This document shows, one piece after another, positions 17,927 through 28,402 of a stretch of DNA of 55,883 nucleotides; the first letter of the stretch is position 1, and each line of letters starts with the position of its first letter. This stretch comes from Beijerinckiaceae bacterium (GTDB taxonomy: Bacteria > Pseudomonadota > Alphaproteobacteria > Rhizobiales > Beijerinckiaceae), in contig CANGFT010000002.1 in assembly GCA_947453205.1 (NCBI GenBank), positions 1 to 55,883 of the forward strand, given 5' to 3'. Made by a program: the position numbers and the translations under genes. The notes beneath the pieces are model-generated. The model saw nothing but the letters and a program-made list of their open reading frames with translations. It had not been told where the DNA came from and ran no database searches.

Positions 17927-18082
17927 GGCCCTGCTCGGGGATGACTGACATGAACAAGACAAGAACATCGCCCGGATTCCCGCCCTGCGCAAGCGGCGAT
18001 CGCCGCCGTCCCCAGTTTCCCGCCATTGCTCTCAAGGCGCGGCCTCTGTAGAGCCAGCGGGGAACACAGGCAGGAGCGGATG

Positions 18083-18901
18083 ATGAGCGAATTGCGGGTC
18101 GTGATCGCGGGCGCCGCCGGGCGCATGGGGCGGATGCTCATAGGGGCGGTCGACCAGACGCCGGGCATGGCCCTTGCGGGCGCGCTGGAGCGGCCGGGCT
18201 CCCCGGCGCTGGGGCAGGACGCGAGCCTTCAGGCGGGCTGCGGGCCGAGCGATGTGCGCATTTCCGACAATGCGCTGGAGGCCCTGCTCCATGCCGACGC
18301 CCTGATCGACTTCACCACCCCCGCCTCTACGGTGGCGCTCGCCGAACTCGCCGCGCAGGCGCGCCTTGTCCATGTCATCGGCACCACGGGCCTGTCCCCT
18401 GACGACATCGCCAGGATCGACGCCGCAGCGCGCCATGCGGTGGTGGTGCGCTCGGGCAATATGAGCCTCGGGGTCAATTTGCTGGCGGGGCTGGTGAAGC
18501 GCGCGGCCTCCATCCTCGGCGAGGATTACGACATCGAGATCGTCGAGATGCATCATCGCATGAAGGTCGACGCGCCCTCGGGCACCGCCCTGCTGCTCGG
18601 CGAAGCCGCCGCGAAGGGACGCGACATCGACCTTGCGGCCCGCTCCCAGCGCGTGCGCGACGGCCATACGGGGGCGCGCACCCCCGGCGACATCGGCTTC
18701 GCCACCCTGCGCGGCGGCACGGTCGTCGGCGACCACAGCGTCATCTTCGCCGGGCCCGGCGAGCGGCTGGAGCTTTCCCACCGGGCGGAGGATCGCGGCC
18801 TCTTCGCGCGCGGCGCGGTGCGGGCGGCGCTCTGGGGCCATGGCCGCAAGCCCGGTCACTACTCCATGGCCGACGTGCTCGGCTTCAACGATCCCCAATG
18901 A
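18083..18901 (+). CDS. dapB: 4-hydroxy-tetrahydrodipicolinate reductase
   Basis: About 272 residues. It reduces the DapA product to tetrahydrodipicolinate in lysine and diaminopimelate synthesis. Visible are the NAD(P)-binding [38 protein letters not shown] and the substrate motif [16 protein letters not shown] with its catalytic His and Lys. AGGAG lies 6 bases before the second of two tandem ATGs (18080, 18083). The stop overlaps alkB as ATGA. The lyase-family gene at 50183 does not look like its DapA partner. Confidence 0.96.
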   Translation: MSELRVVIAGAAGRMGRMLIGAVDQTPGMALAGALERPGSPALGQDASLQAGCGPSDVRISDNALEALLHADALIDFTTPASTVALAELAAQARLVHVIGTTGLSPDDIARIDAAARHAVVVRSGNMSLGVNLLAGLVKRAASILGEDYDIEIVEMHHRMKVDAPSGTALLLGEAAAKGRDIDLAARSQRVRDGHTGARTPGDIGFATLRGGTVVGDHSVIFAGPGERLELSHRAEDRGLFARGAVRAALWGHGRKPGHYSMADVLGFNDPQ

Positions 18902-19509
18902 TCGAGCTCGCGCCCGGCCTGATCTATCGGCCCGGCTTCTTTGATCGGGCGGCGCAGGAGACGCTGGTCGCGGACCTGCGCGCCGCCGTGCGTCTCGCCC
19001 CGCTCTTCATTCCGCGCATGCCGCGCACGGGCAAGCCCTTTTCGGTGCGCATGACCAATTGCGGCGAGCTGGGCTGGGTGTCGGACGAGACGCGGGGCTA
19101 TCGCTATCAGGCGGAGCACCCCGCCACCGGCGAGCCCTGGGCGCCTATTCCTGATCTGGCGATGCAGGCCTGGGAGACGACAGGCTTTTGCGCCCCGCCG
19201 CAGGCCTGCCTCGTGAATTTCTACGACGCCAAGGCGCGCATGGGCCTGCATCAGGACCGCGACGAAAAGGAGTTCGGCGCGCCCGTCGTCTCGATCTCGC
19301 TGGGCGACGCCTGCCTGTTCCGCTTTGGCGGCACGACGCGGGGCGGGCCTACGAAATCGGTCCGGCTTGAGTCCGGCGACCTCGTGGTGATCGGCGGCGC
19401 CTCGCGCCTGTGCTTCCATGGCGTCGACCGGATCTATTCGGGAACCTCGACCCTGCTGGCGGAGGCCGGGCGGATCAACCTCACGCTCCGGCGGGTGGAC
19501 CCGGCATAA
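18898..19509 (+). CDS. alkB: AlkB-type Fe(II)/2-oxoglutarate DNA dioxygenase
   Basis: 203 residues. It oxidatively removes alkyl lesions such as 1-methyladenine and 3-methylcytosine. The iron ligands are H118-x-D120 (GLHQDRDE) and H174 (CFHGVDRI), and the C-terminal RINLTLR matches the 2-oxoglutarate motif RxNxTxR. The start overlaps the dapB stop by four bases, so it is coupled to a metabolic gene instead of an ada operon. Its 3' end overlaps the convergent VOC gene by 29 bases. Confidence 0.95.
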   Translation: MIELAPGLIYRPGFFDRAAQETLVADLRAAVRLAPLFIPRMPRTGKPFSVRMTNCGELGWVSDETRGYRYQAEHPATGEPWAPIPDLAMQAWETTGFCAPPQACLVNFYDAKARMGLHQDRDEKEFGAPVVSISLGDACLFRFGGTTRGGPTKSVRLESGDLVVIGGASRLCFHGVDRIYSGTSTLLAEAGRINLTLRRVDPA

Positions 19510-19873
19510 CAGGCGTCAACCAGCCGACCATGGCGCCCGTCGCGTCCCGGACGATGGCGATGCGGCCGACGCCGGGAATGTCGAAGGCAGGCCGCGCCAG
19601 GGCCCCGCCCTGCGCCCCAAGCTGCGCCGCGCGCTGATCGACGTCGTCAACCTCGATATAGGGAAACCAGGCGGTGGGCGCGCCGGGCGGGAGATCGTCG
19701 AGGGACATGATCCCCCCGACGGGGCGCCCATTCATGCTGGCGATCCAGTAGGTCGAGCCGGAGGGTCCAGGCGTCGGCGCAAAGGTCCAGCCAAGGGAGG
19801 CCGCATAGAAGGCCTTGGCCTTCTCCACATCCGGCGTCATCAGCTCATTCCAGACGAAGGCCCCATGCGCCAT
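19481..19873 (-). CDS. VOC family protein (glyoxalase/bleomycin-resistance fold)
   Basis: 130 residues with the vicinal-oxygen-chelate fold: FVWNELMTPDVEKAKAFYAASLGWTF, then WFPYIEVDDVDQRAAQLGAQGG and IAIVRDATGAMVGW. Enzymatic function is unknown; the family includes lyases, isomerases and binding proteins. It lies 12 bases downstream of grpE in the same direction, so it may be the tail of that transcript. Its last 29 bases overlap the end of convergent alkB. Confidence 0.85.
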   Translation of the reverse strand: MAHGAFVWNELMTPDVEKAKAFYAASLGWTFAPTPGPSGSTYWIASMNGRPVGGIMSLDDLPPGAPTAWFPYIEVDDVDQRAAQLGAQGGALARPAFDIPGVGRIAIVRDATGAMVGWLTPVMPGPPAGA

Positions 19874-19885
19874 GCGGCCCTCCCC

Positions 19886-20524
19886 TCACTTCTCGGGCGC
19901 GGGCGCGGCCTTCGGTCCGCCGCGGGACACGCCGACCTTGGCGGGGCGCAGGCAGCGTTCGCCGATGGAATAGCCGGTCTCCACCACCTGGACCACCGTG
20001 CCGTTGGGCACGCTCGGGTCAGGCGCCTCGAACAGGGCCTCGTGCATGTTGGGGTCGAAGCGCTGGCCCTGGGGCTCGATCTTCTTCACGCCCTGCCGGG
20101 CGAGGCTCGCCAGAAAAGCGCGCTCGGTGAGCTCAATGCCCTCGACGAAGGCGGTCAGCGTCGGGTCGGCGGCGGCGCGGGCCTCGGGGGTGACCGCCTC
20201 GAGGGCGCGGCGCAGATTGTCGGCCAGCGTCAGCATCTCGCGGGCGAAAGAGGTGACGCCATAGGTCTTGGCGTCCGCGACCTCGCGCTCGGTGCGGCGG
20301 CGAAGATTCTCCATCTCCGCCAGAGTGCGCAGCACGCGCTCCTTGAGGGCGGCGTTTTCCGCATGGAGGTTTTCAAGTTCGGTGAACGGCTCGGGCTCGG
20401 TCACCGGCGACTGCGGGGCCTCGCCGGAGAGCGAGGTTTCATGTGCCCCCTCGGCGCTCGCCGCCTTCGGGTCTGCGGTGGTCTGGTCTGCGGGAGTCGT
20501 TGCGGGATCCTGAGGATATTGCAT
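19886..20524 (-). CDS. grpE: Nucleotide exchange factor GrpE
   Basis: 212 residues. It releases ADP from DnaK. A disordered N-terminus of about 50 residues is followed by the dimerisation coiled coil ([33 protein letters not shown]) and the beta-wing domain ending in [28 protein letters not shown], the family signature. The C-terminal tail PKAAPAPEK is low complexity. It lies 54 bases downstream of glnD. hrcA is not adjacent, unlike many genomes; it sits about 10 kb away. No CIRCE element was found upstream. Confidence 0.95.
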   Translation of the reverse strand: MQYPQDPATTPADQTTADPKAASAEGAHETSLSGEAPQSPVTEPEPFTELENLHAENAALKERVLRTLAEMENLRRRTEREVADAKTYGVTSFAREMLTLADNLRRALEAVTPEARAAADPTLTAFVEGIELTERAFLASLARQGVKKIEPQGQRFDPNMHEALFEAPDPSVPNGTVVQVVETGYSIGERCLRPAKVGVSRGGPKAAPAPEK

Positions 20525-20578
20525 GGTTTCATCTGTCCGATTTGCTCAGGCGACATATCAGGGCCGCAGGGCCAAAAA

Positions 20579-23458
20579 TCAAGCTTCACCCTCGCCCTTG
20601 CGCTTTGGGGCGGGCTTCGCCGCCGGCTTTGGCGCGGGTTTGGAGGCCGCCTTCGCCTCGCCATTGCCAAAGATGTCCAGAATGCGCCGGCGCACCGAGC
20701 TCTGACGGGCGGGATTGACGATCTTCGCGCCGGTGAGATCCGTCACATAGAAGACGTCTACGGCCTTTTCGCCGAAAGTCGCGATATGGGCGGAGCCGAT
20801 GTTGAGGCTGAGGTCGGAGAGGGCCGCTGTCATCTCGTAGAGCAGGCCCGGACGATCAAGGCCGGAGACCTCGACCACCGTGTAGCGGTTCGACAGATTG
20901 TTATCCATCATCACATCGGGCGCGAGGGTGAAGGCCTTGTTGGCGCCGCGCCACTGCTCGCGCCGCGCCTCGACGGCGTCGCCAAGGCGCATCTCGCCGC
21001 GCAGGGCCTTTTCGATGGTCTGGGCCACGCGCCCCGCCCGGCGCAATTCATCCTCGTCCTGATCGAAGGCGCGGCTGATGAAGATCGTGTCGAGGGCGAG
21101 GCCATCGGTCGTGGTGAAGATCTGGGCGTCCACGATATTGGCGCCCGCCGCCGCGCAGGCGCCTGCGATGATCGACAGGAGGCGCGGATGATCCGGCGCG
21201 ACCACGATCAATTCGGTCACGCCCCGGAAGGCGTCGGTCGAAACCTCCGTCATCAGGGATTTCAGCTCAACGTCGACGACGCGCAGGAGATGGGCGTGGG
21301 CGATCTTGTGCGGCAGATCCGCCTTCAGCCAGTAGGCGGGATAATGGCGCGCGGCATAGGCGTCGAAATCGGGGTCGGACCAGAGCGCCAGCGCCTTGCG
21401 CAACTCCTGCTGGGCCATGGTGACGCGCTGCTTGCGGTCGATGGCGGAATGGCCGCCCGCGAGCACGACTTCGGTCTCCCAATAGAGCGTGCGCAGAAGC
21501 TGGCCCTTCCAGCCGTTCCACACGCCCGGCCCGACGGCGCGGATGTCGCAGACGGTGAGCACCAGCAACATGCGCAGGCGCTCCAGCGTCTGCACGGTGG
21601 CGGCGAAGGTCTCGATGGTCTTGGGGTCGGAGAGGTCGCGGCTCTGGGCGGTGTTGGACATGACGAGATGGTTCTCGATCAGCCAGGCCACCGTCTCGGT
21701 CTCGGCCTCCGACAGGCCGAAACGCGGCCCAAGAACACGCGCCACCCGCGCCCCCGCGATGGAATGATCCTCCTCGCGGCCCTTGGCGACGTCATGCAGG
21801 AACAAGGCGACGTAAAGCGCGGTGCGGTTGCGGATGGAGGGGAGGATCTCGTTGCAGAGGGGATGATCCTCCTTCAGGCGCCCTGACTCGATGTTGGCGA
21901 GGATGCCGATGCTGCGCAGCAGATGCTCGTCCACGGTGTAGTGGTGATACATGTTGAACTGCATCATCGCCACGATGCGGCCGAAGTCGGGAATGAAACG
22001 GCCCAGCACGCCCGCCTCGTTCATCTGCCGCAGCACGATCTCGGGCGCGCCCCGCGAAGTCACAATCTCGATGAACATCCTGTTGGCTTCGGGGTCGTCG
22101 CGAAGCTTCGCATTGAGACGCTTCAGGGACAGGGTGACAAGGCGCGTGGCGTCGGGATGGATGGGCAGGCGGTTGCGGTCGGCGATCCAGTAGAGGCGGA
22201 TCATGTTGACGGGATCGCGTTCGAAGAGGTCGCCGCGCGCGACGGTGACCCGGTCGATCTCGATCGCGAAGTCGCCGCCCTCCAGAGCGTGACGCTTGGG
22301 GCGCATGCGCCCCATGAAACGATCAAGCACAGGCCGCGCCTTGGCCTGCTTCTCCTCAAGCGCAGCGCAGAGAATCGCCGTGAGGTCGCCGACATCCTTT
22401 GCCACGAGAAAGTAATGCTTCATGAAGCGTTCGACATCGCTGAGGCCGGCATGGGTGGTGTAGCCAAGCCGCGCCGCGATGGCGCGCTGCTGGTCGAAGG
22501 AGAGCCGGTCCTCGGCGCGCTTCGTCACGAAATGCAGATGGCAGCGCACGCGCCACAGAAACTCCTCGCAGCGATGGAACAACTGCACCTCGCGCTGCGT
22601 GAAGACGCCGGCCTTCACGAGTTCGTCGGGCTCATGCACGCGATAGACATATTTGGCGATCCAGAAGAGCGTGTTGACGTCACGCAGCCCGCCCTTGCCG
22701 TCCTTGACGTTGGGCTCGACCAGATAGCGCGAACCGCCCGCGCGATTGAGGCGCGCATCGCGTTCGCTGAGTTTGGCGGAGACGAATTCGCGCGGCGTCT
22801 TGCGCACGATCTCGGCGTCGAAACGCTTGCGCATGTCTTCGAACAAAGCATCATCGCCCAGGATGAAGCGGGCCTCCAGCAGCGCCGTGCGCACCGTCAT
22901 GTCCTCGCGCGCCTGACGCAGACATTCATCGACGGAGCGGGTGGAGTGGCCGACCTTCTGGCGCAGATCCCAGAGCATGTAGAGCATGGCCTCGACCACG
23001 CTCTCGCCCCATGGCGTCTGCTTGTAGGGCAGCAGGAAGAGGAGGTCGATGTCCGATCCCGGCGCCAGCGTGCCGCGCCCGTAGCCGCCCACGGCGGCGA
23101 TGGCGAGGCGCTCGGCTGAGGAGGGATTCTTGGCGGGATAGAGGTGGTTGGTCACGAAGCGATGGATCGCGCGGATGATCTCGTCTTCGAGATGCGAAAG
23201 GGCTCTGGCGCAATCAAGGCCGCGTCCGGCGCTTTCCAGCTCCTCGCGCGCGCGGGCGTGGCCCTGCTCCAGCGCCCGCAGGAAAGAGGCCAGCGCCGCC
23301 TTGCGCAGCCCGTCCCTGTCCCCTGCATGGTCTCGGGCGTGGGCGTCGATCTCGGCGTCGAGCGCCGCGCGGTCGATGATCTGCGCCGCCTCGGATTTGC
23401 GGGGCGCGCGGCGGGCGGGGGCCGTTCCTGGAACGGCGGGGCTGGTCGTCTGGCTCAT
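20579..23458 (-). CDS. glnD: [Protein-PII] uridylyltransferase / uridylyl-removing enzyme
   Basis: 959 residues, full length. It senses glutamine and uridylylates or deuridylylates PII proteins. Domains in order: nucleotidyltransferase with GGYGRGTLAPGSDIDLLF (124-141), the GlnD helical domain, an HD domain (ALFLHDVAKGREEDHS, about residue 530), and two C-terminal ACT domains (TELIVVAPDHPRLLSIIAG and VVEVSGLDRPGLLYEMTAAL). The C-terminus ends in an Ala/Pro/Lys-rich tail. It follows the phosphoesterase gene by 21 bases. Confidence 0.97.
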   Translation of the reverse strand: MSQTTSPAVPGTAPARRAPRKSEAAQIIDRAALDAEIDAHARDHAGDRDGLRKAALASFLRALEQGHARAREELESAGRGLDCARALSHLEDEIIRAIHRFVTNHLYPAKNPSSAERLAIAAVGGYGRGTLAPGSDIDLLFLLPYKQTPWGESVVEAMLYMLWDLRQKVGHSTRSVDECLRQAREDMTVRTALLEARFILGDDALFEDMRKRFDAEIVRKTPREFVSAKLSERDARLNRAGGSRYLVEPNVKDGKGGLRDVNTLFWIAKYVYRVHEPDELVKAGVFTQREVQLFHRCEEFLWRVRCHLHFVTKRAEDRLSFDQQRAIAARLGYTTHAGLSDVERFMKHYFLVAKDVGDLTAILCAALEEKQAKARPVLDRFMGRMRPKRHALEGGDFAIEIDRVTVARGDLFERDPVNMIRLYWIADRNRLPIHPDATRLVTLSLKRLNAKLRDDPEANRMFIEIVTSRGAPEIVLRQMNEAGVLGRFIPDFGRIVAMMQFNMYHHYTVDEHLLRSIGILANIESGRLKEDHPLCNEILPSIRNRTALYVALFLHDVAKGREEDHSIAGARVARVLGPRFGLSEAETETVAWLIENHLVMSNTAQSRDLSDPKTIETFAATVQTLERLRMLLVLTVCDIRAVGPGVWNGWKGQLLRTLYWETEVVLAGGHSAIDRKQRVTMAQQELRKALALWSDPDFDAYAARHYPAYWLKADLPHKIAHAHLLRVVDVELKSLMTEVSTDAFRGVTELIVVAPDHPRLLSIIAGACAAAGANIVDAQIFTTTDGLALDTIFISRAFDQDEDELRRAGRVAQTIEKALRGEMRLGDAVEARREQWRGANKAFTLAPDVMMDNNLSNRYTVVEVSGLDRPGLLYEMTAALSDLSLNIGSAHIATFGEKAVDVFYVTDLTGAKIVNPARQSSVRRRILDIFGNGEAKAASKPAPKPAAKPAPKRKGEGEA

Positions 23459-23479
23459 GGTCCGCTTTCTACCACAGTT

Positions 23480-24742
23480 CTAACGCGCCGCGCAGGCGAG
23501 CTGACGCTTCGTCATGCGGCACTGGTCGAGCCGCTTGCCGGAGATGTCATGATTGTCGAGGAGCCAGGCGTCCGCCCCCGCGCCCTCCCGCCTCAGGGTC
23601 ACGAAGCCATGGACGCCGGCGCGGCCTGCGCCTGACGCCACGCGGGCGCCCTCGATTGAAAGGCCCGCGACATCCTCCGGCGCTGTCCAGTGCAGCTCGG
23701 CGCCGGAATGGCCGACGACGAGCTGGACGGGCAAATCCTCAAAGGCCAGAGCCTGAAAGGTGTGGATATGGCCGGAGAGGATCGCCGCCGCCCGCGCCGG
23801 CATGGCGTTCTGGGAGGCTTCGGCCAGCACCTTGTTCTGGCCCGTGACATAGGCGAAGGCGGCGAGCGCGGCGGCGCGAATGGGGCGATGCATGGCCAGC
23901 CAGATCGGCCCCGGCGGCGCCAGCCCCTCCAGCGACTGGAACTGCGCGCGGAAACGCGCGACCTGCGCCGCCCGATCGCCGCCCTCGCCCGCGTCCGCAA
24001 CATCCATCACCACCAGCGAGAGGCCGCCGAGGTCGACGACGAAGGGGACGCCGGGCTTCAGGCAGCCGGAGTCCGAGACCATGGGATAGGGATCGAGCAG
24101 ACGGCTCCAGCCCTTGCCGCCGCGCGCGCAGGTCTCATGGTTGCCGCGCACCATGACGAGGGGGGCGGCGCCCAGCAAAGGCTTCGCCGGGACGAAGAAA
24201 TCGGCCTCCCAGACGGCCCAGGAATCGCCGTGGGGCGTGTGGGCGCAGCCCTCGTTCAAGGGCCGACAGGAAGCCTCGCGATAGAGCATGTCGCCCACAT
24301 GCACGATCAGGTCTGGCGTGACCCCGGCCTGCGTGCGCGCCCCGGCGGCGAAGGGCCAGTCGGCGGGGTCGTTGCAGGACTGGTTGTAGAGGCGCGTGAC
24401 CCGGCAGCCGGTGTCGCCAAGCACGAGGATATGGTCGGCGCGCGCTTTGGGAAGCGGCAGGGCTTCGCCCTCGATCTCGAGGCTTCGCGCGTCGCGCGGA
24501 ACCGTCAGGGCGCAGACCAGCACCGGAAAGTCGGCGTTGCGCTGGGCGCGGACGCGCATGGGGGCGGCGCGCTTGTCGATGCGCGCCTGCGGGCACTGGG
24601 CCTCAGCGGTGATGGCCCGCGCTTCGAGGCCGCCGGGGACATATTGCGTCCAGCGATAGAGGGACTGCGCCTGCGCAGGGCCAGCAAGCGGCGCCAGGGC
24701 GGCCAGCGCCCCCGCCAGAAGCCAGCGCAGGGCCCGCGTCAC
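23480..24742 (-). CDS. Exported metallophosphoesterase
   Basis: 420 residues with a clear signal peptide (hydrophobic [14 protein letters not shown], cleavage probably after AQA near residue 25). Calcineurin-like motifs: [24 protein letters not shown] and [10 protein letters not shown]. Several Cys residues in the mature part suggest periplasmic disulfides. Substrate is unknown; purple-acid-phosphatase-like or phosphodiesterase activity are options. The start codon is GTG, overlapping the gshB stop by four bases (GTGA), so it is coupled to glutathione synthetase, though no functional link is known. Confidence 0.86.
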   Translation of the reverse strand: MTRALRWLLAGALAALAPLAGPAQAQSLYRWTQYVPGGLEARAITAEAQCPQARIDKRAAPMRVRAQRNADFPVLVCALTVPRDARSLEIEGEALPLPKARADHILVLGDTGCRVTRLYNQSCNDPADWPFAAGARTQAGVTPDLIVHVGDMLYREASCRPLNEGCAHTPHGDSWAVWEADFFVPAKPLLGAAPLVMVRGNHETCARGGKGWSRLLDPYPMVSDSGCLKPGVPFVVDLGGLSLVVMDVADAGEGGDRAAQVARFRAQFQSLEGLAPPGPIWLAMHRPIRAAALAAFAYVTGQNKVLAEASQNAMPARAAAILSGHIHTFQALAFEDLPVQLVVGHSGAELHWTAPEDVAGLSIEGARVASGAGRAGVHGFVTLRREGAGADAWLLDNHDISGKRLDQCRMTKRQLACAAR

Positions 24743-25677
24743 AGCTTGGCTTCGATGGCGTCCCAGATGGCCGCGGCTATGTCGGGACCGCCCAGACGCT
24801 TGATGGCGCGAAGGCCCGTGGGCGAGGTGACGTTGATCTCGGTGAGATTGCCGTCGATGACGTCAATGCCGACGAAGATCAGGCCCATGCGCTTGAGGTC
24901 GGGCCCGATGGTCTCGCAGATCTCAAGCTCGCGCTTCGTGAGGTCGGTGGGCCGCGCCGCCCCGCCGCGCACCATGTTGGAGCGGATGTCGTTGGCCGCA
25001 GGGACGCGGTTCACCGCGCCCGCCGCTTCGCCATCGACGAGAATGATGCGTTTATCGCCCTCGGTGACGCGCGGCAGGAAACGCTGGACGACCCAAGGCT
25101 CCCTGAAGGTGACGGAGAAGAGATCGAACAGGGAGCCGAAATTCGGATCCTCGCGGGAGACCTTGAACACCGCCGCGCCGCCATTGCCGTAAAGCGGCTT
25201 CATCACGACATCGCCATGCTCGGCGCGGAAGCTCTCGATCTGCGCCTTGTCGCGCGTGATGAGCGTCGGGGGCATGAGATGGGGGAACTTCATCACGAAG
25301 AGCTTTTCGGGCGCGTTGCGCACGCTCGCGGGATCATTGACCACGAGCGTCTGCGGATGGATGCGCTCCAGCAGATGGGTGGTCGTGACATAAGCGAGGT
25401 CGAAGGGCGGATCCTGACGCAGCAGCACCACATCCACATCGCCAAGGTCGATCATCCCGGCGTCGCCGAGCGTGCAATGGCCGCCGACGACGTCCTGCAC
25501 CGTCACGGACTGCGCGCTGGCGATGATGCGCCCGTCGCGCATGGAGAGCTTTTCGGGCGTGTAATAGAGCAGCTCATGGCCGCGCGCCTGCGCCTCCAGC
25601 ATGAGCGCGAACGTCGAATCGCCGGCGATGTTGATGCGCTCGATGGGGTCCATCTGGACCGCAACCCTGGGGCTCAT
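24739..25677 (-). CDS. gshB: Glutathione synthetase
   Basis: 312 residues. It joins gamma-glutamylcysteine and glycine with ATP. The N-terminal [32 protein letters not shown] and the ATP-grasp blocks ([67 protein letters not shown]) are diagnostic. The ATG at 25677 has GAGGAAG upstream; a longer frame reaching 25722 lacks support. The gene lies in a minus-strand run with yraN and rsmI upstream. Confidence 0.96.
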   Translation of the reverse strand: MSPRVAVQMDPIERINIAGDSTFALMLEAQARGHELLYYTPEKLSMRDGRIIASAQSVTVQDVVGGHCTLGDAGMIDLGDVDVVLLRQDPPFDLAYVTTTHLLERIHPQTLVVNDPASVRNAPEKLFVMKFPHLMPPTLITRDKAQIESFRAEHGDVVMKPLYGNGGAAVFKVSREDPNFGSLFDLFSVTFREPWVVQRFLPRVTEGDKRIILVDGEAAGAVNRVPAANDIRSNMVRGGAARPTDLTKRELEICETIGPDLKRMGLIFVGIDVIDGNLTEINVTSPTGLRAIKRLGGPDIAAAIWDAIEAKL

Positions 25678-25737
25678 GGGGCTTCCTCTGCAATCGGCTG
25701 TTTCGGGCGCGAACATCGACACGCCGCCCGCCCGGCG

Positions 25738-26130
25738 TCAATAGCCCGATAGATCGAGGGTGAAGGCGTCCGGCAGGTGGCGCGGCAAACGGCCGGGCGC
25801 CGCGAAGACCGCATCGCCGCGCAGCGCATAGGCCGCCGCCCAGCGGTTCTGGCGAAGCCAGACCGCGGCCGCGCGCCGGATGCGGCGGCGCTTCTGCTCG
25901 GTGATGGCGATCATGGCCTGATCCATGTCGGGCCGCGCCTTCACCTCGATGAAGGCGATGGTCTGTCCGCGTTGGGCGATGAGGTCGATTTCGCCGCCGG
26001 GCGCTGTGAAGTTGCGCGCGAGAACCCGGTGGCCGGTGAGGGTGAGCAGGGCCAGAGCCGCCCATTCCGCCCGCAGGCCGAAGCTGCGCGCCGCGCGCCG
26101 GTCGCGCCGGGGCGTGGGCGCCTCGGTCAT
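25738..26130 (-). CDS. yraN: YraN family (UPF0102) protein
   Basis: 130 residues, endonuclease-like fold of unknown function. The restriction-endonuclease-type core is visible: NFTAPGGEIDLIAQRGQTIAFIEVKAR, where GEIDLI and FIEVKAR supply the D...ExK residues. The start overlaps the rsmI stop by four bases; rsmI-yraN neighbourhood is common in proteobacteria. Enzymatic activity is not established for the family. Confidence 0.92.
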   Translation of the reverse strand: MTEAPTPRRDRRAARSFGLRAEWAALALLTLTGHRVLARNFTAPGGEIDLIAQRGQTIAFIEVKARPDMDQAMIAITEQKRRRIRRAAAVWLRQNRWAAAYALRGDAVFAAPGRLPRHLPDAFTLDLSGY

Positions 26131-27053
26131 TTCTCCCGGTCCGCCGCCACGATCTCGACCGCGCGGGCATAGACGACACGGCGGGGCTGGCCTGTTTCGG
26201 CGGCGACCACGGCGGCGGCGTCCTTGACCGAAAGGGTAGCGAGGGCCTTGCGCAATCTGGCGTCGAGGTCTTCCGCGCTGACCGCCCCCTCGCCTTCGCC
26301 GGGCGGGCTCACCAGCAGCACGATCTCCCCCTTGGGCGGCCCCTCGGCGGCGAGCGCGGCGGCCAGAGCGCCGAGGCTGCCGCGGCGCACGGTCTCGTAG
26401 TGTTTCGTCAACTCCCGCGCGATGGCCGCGTCCCGGTCGCCGAGAACCGCGTGCAGATCCTCCAGCGTCTCGGCGAGACGGCGGGGCGATTCGAAGAAGA
26501 CCAGCGTGCCGGGAATGGGGGCGAGTTCGGCGATGCGCTGGCGCCGGGCCGCGCTGCGGGGCGGCAGGAAGCCCTCGAAGAAGAATCGGTCGGTCGGCAG
26601 GCCCGCCACCATGAGCGCCGCCAGAACGGCGGAGGCGCCGGGCACCGCGACCACGTTGATCCCGGCGGCGGCGGCGTCCGCCACCAGCTTGAAGCCGGGA
26701 TCTGAAATAAGGGGCGTGCCTGCGTCTGACACCAGCGCCAAAGCCGCGCCGGATTCGAGCCGCGCCAGCAGATGCGGGCGCACCACGGCGGCGTTGTGCT
26801 CGTGATAGGCGACCAGCGGGGTCGAGATTCCGTAATGGGCGAGCAGCGTCTTCGTGACCCGCGTGTCCTCGGCGATGATGGCGTCGGCGGCCGCGAGGGT
26901 GGCGACGCCGCGAAAGGAGATGTCGCGCAGATTGCCGATGGGGGTGGCGACCACATGCAGGCCGGGCTGCAGCCGATCCGCCTCCATCCCGATGCCGAAA
27001 GCCGTGAAGGTGGCGGAGGCCGGTTTCGAATGGTTGGATTTGCCCTGATCCAT
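26127..27053 (-). CDS. rsmI: 16S rRNA (cytidine-1402-2'-O)-methyltransferase
   Basis: 308 residues, SAM-dependent methyltransferase of the tetrapyrrole-methylase fold. Signatures: LHVVATPIGNLRDISFRG, AEDTRVTKTLLAHYGI, LVSDAGTPLISDPGFKLV and VPGASAVLAALMVAGLPTDRFFFEGFLP. It 2'-O-methylates C1402 in the ribosomal decoding centre with RsmH. The ATG at 27053 follows GGGG; Met23 (26987) is an alternative closer to the conserved core. A good promoter lies upstream. Confidence 0.95.
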   Translation of the reverse strand: MDQGKSNHSKPASATFTAFGIGMEADRLQPGLHVVATPIGNLRDISFRGVATLAAADAIIAEDTRVTKTLLAHYGISTPLVAYHEHNAAVVRPHLLARLESGAALALVSDAGTPLISDPGFKLVADAAAAGINVVAVPGASAVLAALMVAGLPTDRFFFEGFLPPRSAARRQRIAELAPIPGTLVFFESPRRLAETLEDLHAVLGDRDAAIARELTKHYETVRRGSLGALAAALAAEGPPKGEIVLLVSPPGEGEGAVSAEDLDARLRKALATLSVKDAAAVVAAETGQPRRVVYARAVEIVAADREK

Positions 27054-27086
27054 GGCCCCGTTCTTTAAAAGGGATCGATAGTTCGT

Positions 27087-27115
27087 TTTATAGAACGCTC
27101 CAAACCGAAGCGCAA
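27087..27115 (-). promoter_or_regulatory. Candidate sigma-70 promoter of rsmI
   Basis: On the minus strand TTGCGC (27115-27110), a 17-base spacer and TATAAA (27092-27087) lie about 35 bases before the rsmI ATG. It would drive the rsmI-yraN-gshB-phosphoesterase-glnD-grpE run. Confidence 0.5.
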
Positions 27116-27175
27116 CGCCCTAATTCGCCCGCAATGGCGCCTATCTTATGACCGCCGCGCGGCTAAGCTGAAGCC

Positions 27176-28402
27176 ATGCGCAGGATTCGCATGGGGGCCT
27201 TGATGAAGACCAGCAGGAAAACGGGCGGGCGCCTGCGCCTTGGCCTCGCCTGCGCGCTGGCGCTCGCGCTCTCGGCCTGCTCCCCCTCCGGCGACAGGCG
27301 GTTGGGCGCCCCTGCCCCGCGCGCCTCCGCAGGCGCCATCGAGACCGCGCCGCTGCCCGCAGCCGGAGACCTCAGCCGCTTTGGGACAGGCCCCCTCAAG
27401 ATCGCCCTCATCGCGCCGATCACCGGGCCGGCCGGGGCCAACGCCATCGGCGCCTCCATGCGCAACGCCGCCGAACTCGCCATGTCCGCCTTCGATTCCC
27501 CGGCCGCCACCCTGATCGTGAAGGATGACCGCTCCAGCCCCGCAGGCGCCAAAGCGGCGGCGCAGGCCGCCATCGCGGAAGGGGCGCAGCTCATTCTGGG
27601 CCCCCTCTTCTCCGCCAATGTCCGCGAGGCCGGGGCGGCGGCGCGGGCGGCGGGCAAGCCCATGATCGCCTTTTCGACCGACCCGGCGCTGGCCGGGAAC
27701 GGGGTCTATCTTCTCTCCTTCCTCACCCGGTCCTATGTGGACCGGATCGTGGATTTCGCCGCCGCGCGCGGCAAGCGCTCCATGGCGGCCCTGGTCCCGG
27801 ACAGCGACTATGGCCGCATCGCCGAAGCCGCCTTCATCGCCGCCGCCGCGCGCAACAATGTGCGGGTGGCTGCGGTCGAGCGCAGGAGCGCAGGCGCGCC
27901 TGCGGACGCCGCCGCGCAGCGGATCGCGAATCTGGGCGCCGGGATCGACGCGCTCTTCATTCCCGATCAGGCCGAGGCCATGGCGGAGGTGGGGCAAGCG
28001 CTCGCAAGGGCGGGGATCGACGCTGCGAAGGTGCAGATTCTCGGCACCGGCCTTTGGAACGATGCGCGGGTTTTGAAGATCCGCGCGCTTCAGGGCGCCT
28101 GGTTCGCGGCGCCCGATTCTGCAGGCTTCATGGCCTTTGCGGCCAGTCATCGCGAACGCTTTGGCGTCGAGCCCGCCCGCGTGGCCACGCTCGCCTATGA
28201 CGCGGTGGCCCTCAGCCTGGCCCTCGCGAACCAGCCCGGCGAGGGCTTCACGGCGCGCGCGCTGGAGGGCGTCGCCGGCTTCAACGGAACCGACGGCCTG
28301 TTCCGCTTCCGGCCCGACGGACTGAATGAGCGGGGCCTGACGGTGCAGATGATCGACCAGGGCGCCACGACCCTCATCAGCCCCGCGCCGAAAACGTTCT
28401 AG
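27176..28402 (+). CDS. Penicillin-binding protein activator (LpoA-like) lipoprotein
   Basis: 408 residues. A signal peptide ending in the lipobox ALSAC gives lipidation at Cys35 counted from the first ATG. The mature part is a periplasmic-binding-protein fold of the Leu/Ile/Val type (LKIALIAPITGPAGANAIGASMRNAAELA, then LILGPLFSANV and IAFSTDPALAG). Such outer-membrane lipoproteins, encoded divergently from rsmI, are homologues of LpoA that stimulate PBP1A; a PBP1A gene is present in this window. Start is uncertain: ATG at 27191 or 27203 (preceded by GGGGG) are alternatives. The stop overlaps that of convergent hemW by four bases. Confidence 0.85.
   Translation: MRRIRMGALMKTSRKTGGRLRLGLACALALALSACSPSGDRRLGAPAPRASAGAIETAPLPAAGDLSRFGTGPLKIALIAPITGPAGANAIGASMRNAAELAMSAFDSPAATLIVKDDRSSPAGAKAAAQAAIAEGAQLILGPLFSANVREAGAAARAAGKPMIAFSTDPALAGNGVYLLSFLTRSYVDRIVDFAAARGKRSMAALVPDSDYGRIAEAAFIAAAARNNVRVAAVERRSAGAPADAAAQRIANLGAGIDALFIPDQAEAMAEVGQALARAGIDAAKVQILGTGLWNDARVLKIRALQGAWFAAPDSAGFMAFAASHRERFGVEPARVATLAYDAVALSLALANQPGEGFTARALEGVAGFNGTDGLFRFRPDGLNERGLTVQMIDQGATTLISPAPKTF

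Noticed and set aside
20525-20578. CIRCE element upstream of grpE or hrcA
   Set aside because: No TTAGCACTC-N9-GAGTGCTAA or close variant found; hrcA probably acts on groESL elsewhere.
27054-27175. LexA (SOS) box between rsmI and the LpoA-like gene
   Set aside because: GTTC words occur but not with the 7-base spacing of the alphaproteobacterial GTTC-N7-GTTC site.
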